From the NCBI GenBank assembly GCA_022791355.1, contig JAAVYX010000117.1, positions 1-7,588 on the forward strand: a DNA stretch of 7,588 nt, read 5' to 3'. Under the pieces are notes generated by a model. It did not search any database, was not told the origin of the DNA, and worked only from the letters and a program-made list of their open reading frames with translations. The position numbers and the translations under genes were made by a program. Positions 1-6,709 of this stretch are shown here, piece after piece (position 1 is the stretch's first letter; the number at the start of each line of letters is the position of its first letter). This stretch comes from Clostridiales bacterium. Its GTDB lineage: Bacteria > Bacillota > Clostridia > Oscillospirales > Acutalibacteraceae.

Positions 1-1
1 C

Positions 2-1516
2 GCCTTCGAGGGCTGTATGCCCCAGACCCGTTTTGTGCTCAAAAAGGCCCTAGGCCTGGGCAAAAAGCCGGTGGTGGTGGTCAATAAAATTGACCGTCCC
101 ATGGCCCGTCCGCAGGAGGTGGTGGACGAGGTGCTGGACCTCTTCATCGAGCTGGGGGCCGACGATGAACAGCTGGAGTTCCCGGTGGTTTACGCTTCCG
201 GACGGGACGGCTACGCCAGCATGGACCCCGACGTAATCGGCAAAGACTTAAAGCCCTTGTTTGAAACCATCGTAAACCAGATCGCGCCGCCCCAGGGCGA
301 CTCGGAGGGCCCCCTGCAAATCCTCTTTTCCAACATTGATTACGACGACTATCTGGGCCGTATCGGCGTGGGCCGGGTAGAACGGGGCCGGGTGAAGGCC
401 GGCCAGGCGGCCACCCTCTGCCATGCCGACGGTTCCACCAGCCATGTGCGTATCGCCAAGCTCTATATGTTCGAGGGCCTGCGGCGGGCCGAGGTGGAAT
501 CGGCCGCCTTAGGCGACATTATCTCAGTGGCCGGCATTCCCGATTTGAATATCGGCGAAACGGCCTGCGATCCCGAGCATATCGATCCCCTGCCCTTTGT
601 CAAGATCGACGAGCCCACTTTATCCATGAACTTTATGGTAAACAACTCCCCCTTCGCCGGCAGAGAAGGCAAGTTTGTCACCTCCCGCAACCTGCGGGAC
701 CGGCTGTTCAAGGAGGTGGAGACCAACGTAAGCCTGCGGGTCAAGGAGACCGATTCGGCCGATACCTTTGAGGTTTCCGGCCGGGGCGAGCTGCATCTTT
801 CCATCCTTATCGAAACCATGCGGCGGCAGGGGTATGAGTTTCAGGTTTCCCGTCCCAGCGTCATCTATAAGTACGACGGGGATAAGAAGCTGGAGCCCAT
901 CGAGCTGTTGATGGTGGAGGTGCCCGAGTCCTACGTGGGCGCCGTCATGGAGCGGCTGGGAACCCGTAAGGCCGAGCTGCAAAACATGGGTACCAGGGAA
1001 GGGGGCAGCACCCATCTGGAGTTCCTGATTCCCGCCCGCGGGCTGATGGGCTATCGCTCCCAGTTTCTCACCGACACCAACGGCAACGGCATCATGAATC
1101 ATATTTTCCACGGCTACGAGCCCTATAAGGGAGACATCGAGCAGCGTCTGACCGGCTCCATCGTGGTGCACGAAAGCGGGGAGACCACCGGCTACGGTCT
1201 GTATAATACCCAGAGCAGGGGACGGCTGTTTGTGGGTCCCGGCCTGGAGGTCTACGAAGGTATGGTAGTGGGGGAGAACCCCAAGAACGAGGATATCGTC
1301 TGCAACGTCTGTAAGAAAAAGCAGGCCACCAACATGCGGGCCGCCGGCTCGGACGACGCCCTCAAGCTGACGCCCCATTCGACGCTCAGCCTGGAGCAGT
1401 CCTTGGAGTTTATCAAGGAGGACGAGCTGGTGGAGGTCACTCCCAAGTCCATCCGTATCCGCAAGCGGGTGCTGGCCAAGGAACTGCGCATGAAGCAGGC
1501 CAGCAAGAACAAATAA
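2..1516 (+). CDS. typA: TypA/BipA ribosome-associated GTPase, 5'-truncated by the window edge
   Basis: TypA (BipA) is a translational GTPase of the EF-G family that binds the 70S ribosome and supports ribosome assembly and stress or cold adaptation. The reading frame is open from base 2, so 504 residues are visible out of the roughly 605-615 usual for the family. The missing part is the N-terminal G1-G3 region (P-loop, switch I, DxxG). The fragment begins AFEGCMPQTRFVLKKAL, a typical TypA segment just after G3. The G4 motif NKID is at fragment residues 28-31 and the G5-like YAS at about 64-66. The EF-G-like domains follow: VNNSPFAGREGK and SGRGELHLSILIE are hallmarks of domain III, then SRGLMGY, and the TypA-specific C-terminal domain with EVYEGMVVGE and EVTPKSIRIRK. 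A basic tail (KQASKNK) ends the protein. The ATG at base 17 is an internal methionine, not the start. The amidohydrolase gene follows 27 bases later. The family assignment is very secure. Confidence 0.97.
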   Translation, partial: AFEGCMPQTRFVLKKALGLGKKPVVVVNKIDRPMARPQEVVDEVLDLFIELGADDEQLEFPVVYASGRDGYASMDPDVIGKDLKPLFETIVNQIAPPQGDSEGPLQILFSNIDYDDYLGRIGVGRVERGRVKAGQAATLCHADGSTSHVRIAKLYMFEGLRRAEVESAALGDIISVAGIPDLNIGETACDPEHIDPLPFVKIDEPTLSMNFMVNNSPFAGREGKFVTSRNLRDRLFKEVETNVSLRVKETDSADTFEVSGRGELHLSILIETMRRQGYEFQVSRPSVIYKYDGDKKLEPIELLMVEVPESYVGAVMERLGTRKAELQNMGTREGGSTHLEFLIPARGLMGYRSQFLTDTNGNGIMNHIFHGYEPYKGDIEQRLTGSIVVHESGETTGYGLYNTQSRGRLFVGPGLEVYEGMVVGENPKNEDIVCNVCKKKQATNMRAAGSDDALKLTPHSTLSLEQSLEFIKEDELVEVTPKSIRIRKRVLAKELRMKQASKNK

Positions 1517-1543
1517 GCCTTGCAGAAAGCGGGGAAGTCCGGT

Positions 1544-2350
1544 ATGATCATAGATTTCCACACCCACGCCTTCCCGGAGAAAATCGTCGATAAGGCCATG
1601 CGCACCCTCAGCCGCAACGCCGGCAACGCTCTGCCCTTTACCGACGGGCGGGCGGAGAGCATCGTCCGTTATATGGATGAAAACGGCCTGGATAAATCAG
1701 TGGTGCTGAATATCGCCACCAATCCCCGGCAGCAGCGCAGCGTCAACGACTTCGCCGTTTCCATCGACGGCGGCCGGCTTGTCTCCTTCGGTTCGGTCCA
1801 TCCCGACGCGCCCGACGCGGTGGAGGAGCTCCACCGTATCAAGGAGCTGGGGCTGCGGGGGGTGAAGCTCCACCCCGACTACCAGGAATTTTTTGTGGAC
1901 GACGACCGGCTGCTGCCTATTTACGAGACTATCGAAAAGCTGGAGTTGATTCTGGTTTTCCACGCCGGGGTGGACATCCAGTTTTTCGAGCCGGTGCACT
2001 GTCCGCCCCAGCGGCTGGCCCAGGCGCTGTCGGTCTTTCCCAGCGGACGGGTGGTGGCCGCCCATATGGGCGGGTACATGCGGTGGTATGAGGTGGAGGA
2101 GCATCTAGCGGGGAAAAATCTCTATTTGGACACCGCCTTCGCCTACTCCCGCATGCCCAGTCCCCACGCCGCCCGGATCATACGAAAGCATGGGGCCGAA
2201 CGGATCCTGTTCGGCAGCGATCTGCCTTGGAGCGGGCCGGCGCTGGAAAAGCGGTTTATCGAAAGCTTGTCCCTTTCAGAGGAAGAGGAACGGGCTGTGC
2301 TGGGGGATAACGCCTGTCGGCTGCTGGGGATAGAGGCTAATAGTTTATGA
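1544..2350 (+). CDS. Predicted metal-dependent amidohydrolase (amidohydrolase_2/TIM-barrel type)
   Basis: A 268-residue protein with the fold signatures of the amidohydrolase superfamily (PF04909-like): a TIM-barrel hydrolase or decarboxylase using one or two divalent metals. HxH is at H6/H8 (IIDFHTHAFPEK), GVKLHP at 106-111, a candidate metal His in VFHAG (H140), another in AAHMGG (H174), and the catalytic-type Asp in LFGSDLPW (D226). The C-terminus keeps the usual GDNACRLLGI helix. Related proteins include ACMSD-like decarboxylases and many uncharacterised hydrolases, and the substrate cannot be told from sequence. I chose the ATG at 1544 because GGGGAAG at 1531-1537 gives good ribosome-binding spacing and homologues start just before the DFHTH strand. 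An in-frame TTG at 1520 would add eight unconserved residues. It lies 27 bases after typA with no terminator between, so co-transcription is likely. There is no signal peptide, so it should be cytoplasmic. Confidence 0.88.
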   Translation: MIIDFHTHAFPEKIVDKAMRTLSRNAGNALPFTDGRAESIVRYMDENGLDKSVVLNIATNPRQQRSVNDFAVSIDGGRLVSFGSVHPDAPDAVEELHRIKELGLRGVKLHPDYQEFFVDDDRLLPIYETIEKLELILVFHAGVDIQFFEPVHCPPQRLAQALSVFPSGRVVAAHMGGYMRWYEVEEHLAGKNLYLDTAFAYSRMPSPHAARIIRKHGAERILFGSDLPWSGPALEKRFIESLSLSEEEERAVLGDNACRLLGIEANSL

Positions 2351-2351
2351 T

Positions 2352-2386
2352 AAAAGGGGCGGCGAGTCTATGGCTTTGCCGCTTTT
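2352..2386 (+). terminator. Possible intrinsic terminator after the amidohydrolase
   Basis: GCGGCGAG (2359-2366) can pair with TTTGCCGC (2375-2382), including two G-U pairs, around an 8-base loop. An A-rich 5' flank (AAAAG) faces TTTT at 2383-2386. The shape fits a bidirectional or weak rho-independent terminator directly after the stop codon at 2348-2350. The T-run is short and is followed by more GC-rich hairpins, so this could equally be the first stem of a larger structured spacer. Confidence 0.4.
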
Positions 2387-2510
2387 CGGCGGCCGGCGCG
2401 TCAAACTTGGAAAGGCCGCCGGCCCGGCCTGGGCCCTTCGCCAGGCCCTCCTGCGAGACGGCCGTCAGGCGTATGGTCCCCTCGCGGGATAACGACGCCT
2501 TTGACCCGCG
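2387..2510 (+). other. GC-rich, hairpin-dense spacer upstream of the exonuclease
   Basis: This stretch holds several perfect inverted repeats in tandem. CGGCGGCC (2387-2394) pairs with GGCCGCCG (2414-2421). GGCCTGG (2426-2432) pairs with CCAGGCC (2441-2447) around an 8-base loop. GCGAG (2453-2457) can pair with CTCGC (2481-2485), enclosing the palindrome GACGGCCGTC (2457-2466). CGCGGG (2483-2488) can pair with CCCGCG (2505-2510), and this stem is mutually exclusive with the preceding one because they share bases 2483-2485. The layout suggests a structured 5' leader or small RNA, but random GC-rich DNA also yields hairpins and I recognise no known riboswitch or RNA family. A frame from 2347 to 2535 crosses it, but the translation (many Arg and Pro, no motif) does not look like a protein. 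Confidence 0.35.
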
Positions 2511-2541
2511 CAGGGATTATAGGAGAAAATGGTGATAGGCT

Positions 2542-3450
2542 TTGGAGTATATCCTTCTGGATTTGGAATGGAACGGCGCCTACTGTAAAAGCGCGGATAA
2601 ATTTGTCAATGAAATTATCGAGATCGGCGCCGTGCGGCTGAACGAGCGACTGGAGGAGGTGGGCAGCTTTCGGCAGATGGTCCGTTCCCAGCTGACCAAG
2701 CGGCTCTGCGGCCGGTTTAAGGAGCTGACCAACATTACCAATGAGGAAATGGCCGCAGGCGTTCCCTTTACCCAAGCCTTAGCCGCCTACACGGCCTGGG
2801 CGGGGAAGGACGCCGTGACCATGACTTGGAGCAATACGGATTTGTACGTCCTGTTGGAAAACTGCCGGCTCTTCGGCGGCGAGAAACGTATTCCCTGTAT
2901 CGGCCTGTATGCGGATTTACAGCGGTATGTGCAGGAGAAGTTGCGGGAGAGAGGCGTGGCGCATAAGGGACAGATGTCTTTGGCACACGCGGCCCAGGCC
3001 TTTGGCTTGGATACCGCCGGCTTCGACCTGCACCGCGCCCAGGACGACAGCCGGGTCTGCTGCGAGCTGCTTCGTCTGACCTATGAGGAGGCCGCCTTGA
3101 CCGCCTGCCTGGAAAATACCCTGGTCGAGGATTATTACGACCGTCTGACCTTTAAATCCTATATGATCTCGGATCTGAACAGCCCTTATATCGATAAAAA
3201 CGAGATGCGGTTCCGTTGTGAAGAATGCGGCCGTTTCGCCCGGCGGATGGGTAAGTGGGTTTTTAAAAACCGGATGTTCCGCGCCAACTACCGCTGCGGC
3301 AACTGCGGGCATACCTTTCGAGCCCGCATCGGCTTCAAAAAACGGTATGACAGCGTGGAGATTAAGCGGGCGGTGGAGCCGATTCCAGCGGAAGATCAGG
3401 AAGCGTCAGCGGCGCAGCCGGAGGCCGCTGTTCTGACCGCAGCTGAATAA
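2542..3450 (+). CDS. DEDDh-type 3'-5' exonuclease with C-terminal zinc ribbon
   Basis: A 302-residue predicted 3'-5' exonuclease of the DnaQ/RNase T superfamily, which removes nucleotides from DNA or RNA 3' ends with two metal ions. Exo I is LLDLEWN (D7, E9). Exo II lies around WSNTDLYVL (D100). Exo III is HRAQDDSR (H164 and D169, the DEDDh spacing). All five catalytic positions are present. After the nuclease domain (about 1-185) comes a second module with C226-x2-C229 and C252-x2-C255, a four-Cys zinc ribbon rich in Arg, Lys and aromatics and probably nucleic-acid binding. The last 25 residues are Ala/Glu-rich and likely disordered. The start is the TTG at 2542: in-frame TGA (2533) and TAG (2536) lie just upstream, GGTGAT at 2531-2536 can serve as the ribosome binding site, and family members begin M-x-Y-I-x-L-D-L-E-W-N. 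Whether DNA or RNA is the substrate is unknown. No strong promoter is visible in front, so it may be read from upstream. Confidence 0.88.
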   Translation: MEYILLDLEWNGAYCKSADKFVNEIIEIGAVRLNERLEEVGSFRQMVRSQLTKRLCGRFKELTNITNEEMAAGVPFTQALAAYTAWAGKDAVTMTWSNTDLYVLLENCRLFGGEKRIPCIGLYADLQRYVQEKLRERGVAHKGQMSLAHAAQAFGLDTAGFDLHRAQDDSRVCCELLRLTYEEAALTACLENTLVEDYYDRLTFKSYMISDLNSPYIDKNEMRFRCEECGRFARRMGKWVFKNRMFRANYRCGNCGHTFRARIGFKKRYDSVEIKRAVEPIPAEDQEASAAQPEAAVLTAAE

Positions 3451-3655
3451 AACAACAGCGAGACATATTTTGTCTTCCTGCCGCCTATATCTTTAGTAGC
3501 TTGTTTGCCGCAGGCTGTTAGGATGCGGGCGGCTGTTATTTTGCATATTTACTTTTTTGACTTTTTTCGATAGAATGGGGGAGAATGGCAGGCTTGCCTT
3601 TTATTTTGACAGCGTGAAGTTTGGCGGTCTGTCACTTTGTTTTTGGGGATAAGCA

Positions 3656-3783
3656 GGAGGTTTCGCGCCAGGTGTACGATTGTTATTTTTCCAATACCTG
3701 CTCGCGAGACGCGCATCTTTCTTTTGTCACGATTAGATCGACTTTTGGAGGAACAGCAAAAGGATGCTTGGCGCGAAACCTCC
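3656..3783. repeat. 128-base element bounded by perfect 15-base inverted repeats
   Basis: GGAGGTTTCGCGCCA (3656-3670) is the exact reverse complement of TGGCGCGAAACCTCC (3769-3783), enclosing 98 bases. No flanking target-site duplication is evident (AAGCA on the left, ATCCT on the right). The interior includes CCAATACCT (3691-3699) and CTCGCGAG (3701-3708, a perfect 8-base palindrome). The left arm continues as a longer repeat shared with 7475-7516. The structure resembles a small non-autonomous element (MITE-like) or an intergenic palindromic repeat. No transposase is present. Minus-strand reading is open across the whole element. Confidence 0.7.
3658..3699 (+). repeat. Bipartite intergenic repeat, copy 1
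   Basis: AGGTTTCGCGCCAGGTGTAC (3658-3677), then 13 bases, then CCAATACCT (3691-3699). The copy at 7475-7516 matches in both conserved blocks apart from two G/A changes, and has the same 13-base spacer length with a largely different spacer sequence. Read on the minus strand it gives GIGKITIVHLARNL. Function is unknown. Confidence 0.75.
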
Positions 3784-3918
3784 ATCCTAGCCAATCAGAA
3801 TGAAAACGCATACCTGCCGTGCAGCCGTACTATCAGCCAATAAAAGAAAGCAATAAGTTACCACATATTCTACAAATGAAAAAAGCCTATATAAAATATA
3901 ATAAAAACAAGAAAAGCG

Positions 3919-5346
3919 GTGATGCGGGTTTTGGGCGAAACAATCGAGAACCTGGTAAAGGAAATATCTCAGGCCGTCTGGGGCCTGCCCACGGTGGCCA
4001 TACTGGGCTTTGTGGGGTTGCTGTACACCCTGCGCAGCCGCTTTTTCCAGTTTCGCCGTTTTGGAACGGTCTGGAAAAACACCTTCGGCAGCCTCTTTAA
4101 AAGAGGAAGCCGGGCCGAAAGCCAGTCGGCCTTCAAGGCTATGGCCACCGCCCTTGGCGGCACCATCGGCATCGGCAATATAGCCGGCGTGGCCACCGCT
4201 ATCGTGGCCGGCGGCCCGGGGGCTGTTTTCTGGATGTGGATTTCCGGCTTTATCGGTATGATGACCAAGCTGGCCGAGGTGTGCCTGGCGGTAACCTATC
4301 GCCGCACCGGGCCGGACGGGACCCACTACGGCGGCCCCATGTACTATATGTTGGACAGTATGGGCAAACGATTTAAGCCGCTGTCCGTCCTGTTCGCCTG
4401 TTTTTGCCTGCTGGCTTCCTTCGGTATCGGCAGCATGACCCAGACCAATTCCGTGGCCTCCTCACTGTATGATAATTTCGGCCTTCCGCCCGTCCTGGTG
4501 GGCCTGCTGATCGCGGGACTGGTTCTGCTGGTGGTCTGCGGCGGCATCAAGCGCATATCTAACTTTACCGGCGTATTCGTACCCTTTATGGCGATTTTTT
4601 ATCTGCTTTTCGCCCTATGGGTGCTCCTGGTCAACCGGGCCTATCTGCCCAAGGCCCTTTCCAGTATTTTCAAATCGGCCTTCGGCCTGCAGCCCGCGGT
4701 GGGCGGCGCGGCCGGCTTCGCGGTCTCCCGGGCTGTCAGCGTAGGGGTCAGCCGCGGGGTGTTTACCAACGAGGCCGGTATGGGCAGCGCCCCTATCGCC
4801 CACGCCTCCTCTGACGTGAAGGACCCCTTGTCCCAGGGGATGTGGGGCGTGGTGGAGGTCTTTTTGGACACCATTGTGGTCTGTACGGTGACCGCTTTGG
4901 TGATCCTGACCTCAGGAGTCTACCGGGGCGGTACGGCTTTGGACGGGGTTGCCCTGACGACCGCGGCCTTTCAGGAGGTCTTTGGGAGCTTCGGCGGCAA
5001 ATTTGTAGCCGTTTCGGTCACTTTGTTCGCCTTCGCCACCATTCTAGGATGGTCCTATTACGGCGAGGCGGCCTTGCAGTTTTTGACCGGGGAGCGGCGG
5101 TGGCCATCTTATGTATACAAAGCCGTCTTTTCCGGCTCTATTATGGTGGGCGCTCTGGCCGAGCTGGGATTGGTATGGAATTTGGCGGATATTTTCAACG
5201 GCCTGATGATCCTGCCAAACGTTTTGGCCTTGGTGCTGCTCTATCCTGTGGTGGTGGATCAGATCGACCAGATGGACGGACGATTGCCGAAAAAGGGAAG
5301 GATACGCCGTTTCCCCAAGCGTTGGGGCGGCGATCTGCCGGATTAA
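3919..5346 (+). CDS. Amino-acid carrier protein, alanine or glycine:cation symporter (AGCS family)
   Basis: A 475-residue polytopic membrane protein of the AGCS family (AlsT/DagA/YaaJ relatives), which imports alanine or glycine with Na+ or H+. Hallmark motifs are present: GGTIGIGNIAGVATAI followed by GGPGAVFWMW (residues 80-107), NEAGMGSAPIAHA (from N284) and GWSYYGEA (from G377). About ten to eleven hydrophobic segments span the sequence, and the length is normal for the family. The C-terminus is short, basic and probably cytoplasmic. The start is uncertain: GTG at 3919 and ATG at 3922 are adjacent in frame, and the upstream AAAAGCGG is a poor ribosome binding site. The conserved start region (amphipathic helix, then AVWGLPTVAIL) fits either. 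It appears to be a single-gene unit, between the repeat region upstream and a strong terminator downstream. Substrate preference between alanine, glycine and others, and the coupling ion, cannot be decided here. Confidence 0.94.
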   Translation: MMRVLGETIENLVKEISQAVWGLPTVAILGFVGLLYTLRSRFFQFRRFGTVWKNTFGSLFKRGSRAESQSAFKAMATALGGTIGIGNIAGVATAIVAGGPGAVFWMWISGFIGMMTKLAEVCLAVTYRRTGPDGTHYGGPMYYMLDSMGKRFKPLSVLFACFCLLASFGIGSMTQTNSVASSLYDNFGLPPVLVGLLIAGLVLLVVCGGIKRISNFTGVFVPFMAIFYLLFALWVLLVNRAYLPKALSSIFKSAFGLQPAVGGAAGFAVSRAVSVGVSRGVFTNEAGMGSAPIAHASSDVKDPLSQGMWGVVEVFLDTIVVCTVTALVILTSGVYRGGTALDGVALTTAAFQEVFGSFGGKFVAVSVTLFAFATILGWSYYGEAALQFLTGERRWPSYVYKAVFSGSIMVGALAELGLVWNLADIFNGLMILPNVLALVLLYPVVVDQIDQMDGRLPKKGRIRRFPKRWGGDLPD

Positions 5347-5357
5347 CGGGACGTAAA

Positions 5358-5388
5358 GGGCTGAAGCCGGGGGCTTCGGCTCTTTTTC
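5358..5388 (+). terminator. Strong rho-independent terminator of the symporter gene
   Basis: GCTGAAGCC (5360-5368), a GGG loop, then GGCTTCGGC (5372-5380) form a 9-bp stem with one G-U pair, followed directly by TCTTTTTC (5381-5388). It sits 12 bases after the symporter stop codon, which is the expected position. Confidence 0.9.
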
Positions 5389-5716
5389 GTGACGCTCGTG
5401 CAAAATAATTCTTTCGGCTTGACCGGCGGGGAAGGAGGCTGGTAAAGGAAATGATCCGGCCGATGCCCTTAGAGTCCGTTTAAAAACGCCATAAAACCGT
5501 CTTTTTATCCGCTTGCGGGCGTTTTGTTCGCAAAAATTTCTTGGCAAACGCGCGTTTGTCTTGTACTTTTCCCTCCAAACCTATTCTATCTGCATAAAAG
5601 TCCATCTTTTCTCTGGCTACAAGAACATTTTCGTCCTAAAACCGTCAATTGGATTCTCCAAAGCCGCCGTAAGTCATTGGTTGGCGGGCGGTTTTTAGGA
5701 AAATTTTACATTTCGT
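5389..5716. other. Intergenic region with nested hairpins and a palindrome, no protein gene
   Basis: No supported protein gene lies between the symporter terminator and the next promoter. What can be seen: CGTTTAAAAACG (5478-5489); AAAACGCC (5483-5490) against GGCGTTTT (5518-5525), with an inner ATAAAA/TTTTAT stem; a 14-base perfect palindrome CAAACGCGCGTTTG (5545-5558); a 10-base direct repeat TAAAACCGTC (5492-5501 and 5637-5646); and TCCTAAAACCG (5634-5644) against CGGTTTTTAGGA (5689-5700), which differ by one extra T. The outer pair TAAAAACGCC (5481-5490) and GGCGGTTTTTA (5687-5697) could mark the ends of a repeat element of about 217 bases. Confidence 0.5.
5661..5696 (+). terminator. Possible second intrinsic terminator or attenuator-like hairpin
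   Basis: AAGCCGCC (5661-5668) can pair with GGCGGTTT (5687-5694), with an 18-base loop and a T-tract at 5692-5696. It lies upstream of the promoter at 5717-5747, so it would block read-through rather than attenuate that promoter. The large loop and the competing pairing with 5634-5644 make it uncertain. Confidence 0.35.
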
Positions 5717-5747
5717 TTTACTATTACCCATCGGCGTATGCTATAAT
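5717..5747 (+). promoter_or_regulatory. Extended -10 promoter for the radical SAM-PAQR operon
   Basis: A perfect TATAAT at 5742-5747 is preceded by TG at 5739-5740 (TGC-TATAAT, an extended -10). The -35 side is weak: TTTACT (5717-5722) at 19 bases or TTACTA (5718-5723) at 18. A vegetative sigma factor could start near 5754, leaving a leader of about 29 bases that contains the GGGGAGGGG ribosome binding site. The position directly before the gene supports the call. Confidence 0.65.
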
Positions 5748-5782
5748 CTTTATATATCTTTTAGAAAGGGGAGGGGCGGAAA

Positions 5783-6709
5783 ATGGTCATAGAAGCCTGT
5801 GCGCTCTGTCCCCGCAAATGCGGCGCTTACCGGGATGAGACCGGCAACCGGGGCGGCTGGTGCGGTATGCCGGCGGCGCCCGTGATAGCCCGGGCGGCCC
5901 TGCATCATTGGGAGGAGCCCTGTATCAGCGGAACGAGAGGCTCGGGTACGATTTTTTTCAGCGGTTGTATATTGGGCTGCTGTTTTTGCCAGAATGATAG
6001 TATAAGCCACGGCCGGCAGGGGCGGGCCGTGACGGTGGAGCGGCTGGCCGACATATTTCGGGAGCTGGAGGCGTCCGGGGCCCACAACATCAATCTGGTC
6101 AACCCCACGCATTACGCCGACGCTGTGCTTGCGGCGGCCGAACGTTACCGGCCGGCCATTCCCTTCGTATACAATTCCGGCGGCTATGAACGGGTGGAGA
6201 CCCTGCGGCGGCTGGAGGGCCTGATCGATATTTATCTGCCCGATATGAAGTACGCCGACCCGGCCAGATCCCGACGGTACGCCGGGGTGGAGGATTACTT
6301 TTCCGTGGCCGCCGCAGCCTTGCGGGAGATGCGTAAGCAGACGGGGGAGAACCTTTACGAGGAGGAGCAAGGGACGCGGCTGCTGCGGCGGGGAATGCTC
6401 GTCCGCCACCTGCTCCTGCCCCAGGGAACCGGCGACGCCCTTCAAATTCTCGGCTGGATAAAGGAGAACCTGCCGGGGGTCCCGGTGAGCCTCATGGCCC
6501 AGTACCTCCCCTGCGGCCGGGCGGCCGACTACAAGGAAATCAACCGGCGGATTACCAAGCGGGAGTACGACAAGGTGCTGGCCGCCCTGGAGGCCCTTTC
6601 GCTGGACGGGTTTATTCAGAAGAGAAGCAGCGGCGACGCTTTATACATACCGGCCTTTGACGGAACCGGCGTAACAGCCTGCGAGACGTCGGAAAGGAGC
6701 AGATTATGA
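5783..6709 (+). CDS. Radical SAM protein, PflX-like (COG1313 type)
   Basis: A 308-residue radical SAM protein similar to the PflX family, which resembles pyruvate formate-lyase activating enzymes but has no established reaction. The CxxxCxxC motif that binds the 4Fe-4S cluster with S-adenosylmethionine is at C62, C66 and C69 (FFSGCILGCCFCQN), with an additional C67. The N-terminus has a second Cys cluster typical of this family: C6, C9, C13 and C27 (CALCPRKCGAYR, then GGWCG), which may bind another Fe-S cluster or zinc. NPTHYADAV, YNSGGYE and IDIYLPDMKYADP are further family signatures. The protein is soluble and cytoplasmic. The ATG at 5783 is preceded by AAAGGGGAGGGG, a strong ribosome binding site. 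Its stop overlaps the next gene as ATGA, so the two are probably translationally coupled. No formate-lyase or other glycyl radical enzyme is nearby, so the target is unknown. Confidence 0.9.
   Translation: MVIEACALCPRKCGAYRDETGNRGGWCGMPAAPVIARAALHHWEEPCISGTRGSGTIFFSGCILGCCFCQNDSISHGRQGRAVTVERLADIFRELEASGAHNINLVNPTHYADAVLAAAERYRPAIPFVYNSGGYERVETLRRLEGLIDIYLPDMKYADPARSRRYAGVEDYFSVAAAALREMRKQTGENLYEEEQGTRLLRRGMLVRHLLLPQGTGDALQILGWIKENLPGVPVSLMAQYLPCGRAADYKEINRRITKREYDKVLAALEALSLDGFIQKRSSGDALYIPAFDGTGVTACETSERSRL

Larger units (their letters stand above)
3451..3918. other. 468-base intergenic region holding an inverted-repeat element
   Basis: No convincing protein gene lies here. The first 200 bases hold only small features: AGACA/TGTCT (3461-3475, 5-base loop), a weak GC stem at 3507-3533 that might end exonuclease transcription, TGACAG/CTGTCA (3608-3634), and T-rich tracts. 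The inverted-repeat element at 3656-3783 is described separately. The last 75 bases before the symporter are AT-rich and include a TATAAT at 3897-3902, but I see no matching -35 box, and a start from it would leave only a very short leader. I looked for a glycine riboswitch, which is known upstream of this transporter family, and saw none. Confidence 0.6.

Noticed and set aside
620..1567. Long minus-strand open frame opposite typA
   Set aside because: It lies antisense to a strongly conserved gene, and its His/Gly/Leu-rich product is the usual mirror of GC-rich codons.
2347..2535. A 62-codon + strand frame starting ATGA at the amidohydrolase stop
   Set aside because: The product is Arg/Pro-rich with no motif or hydrophobic core and has no good ribosome binding site of its own, and the DNA is dominated by inverted repeats. 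I treat the stretch as a structured spacer.
2529..2588. Nineteen-codon frame from ATG 2529 behind AGGAG
   Set aside because: Too short and overlaps the exonuclease start. It is noted only because it bears on the start-site question.
3603..3640. TTGACA at 3606-3611 as a promoter -35
   Set aside because: No -10 box occurs at 16-19 bases; the sequence there is CTGTCA, part of an inverted pair.
3800..3918. Glycine riboswitch upstream of the AGCS symporter
   Set aside because: No conserved glycine-aptamer core or tandem aptamers are visible. The leader is AT-rich and unstructured.
5044..5547. Minus-strand open frame across the symporter 3' end and the gap
   Set aside because: It runs antisense to conserved symporter sequence and through the intrinsic terminator, with no recognisable protein motif.
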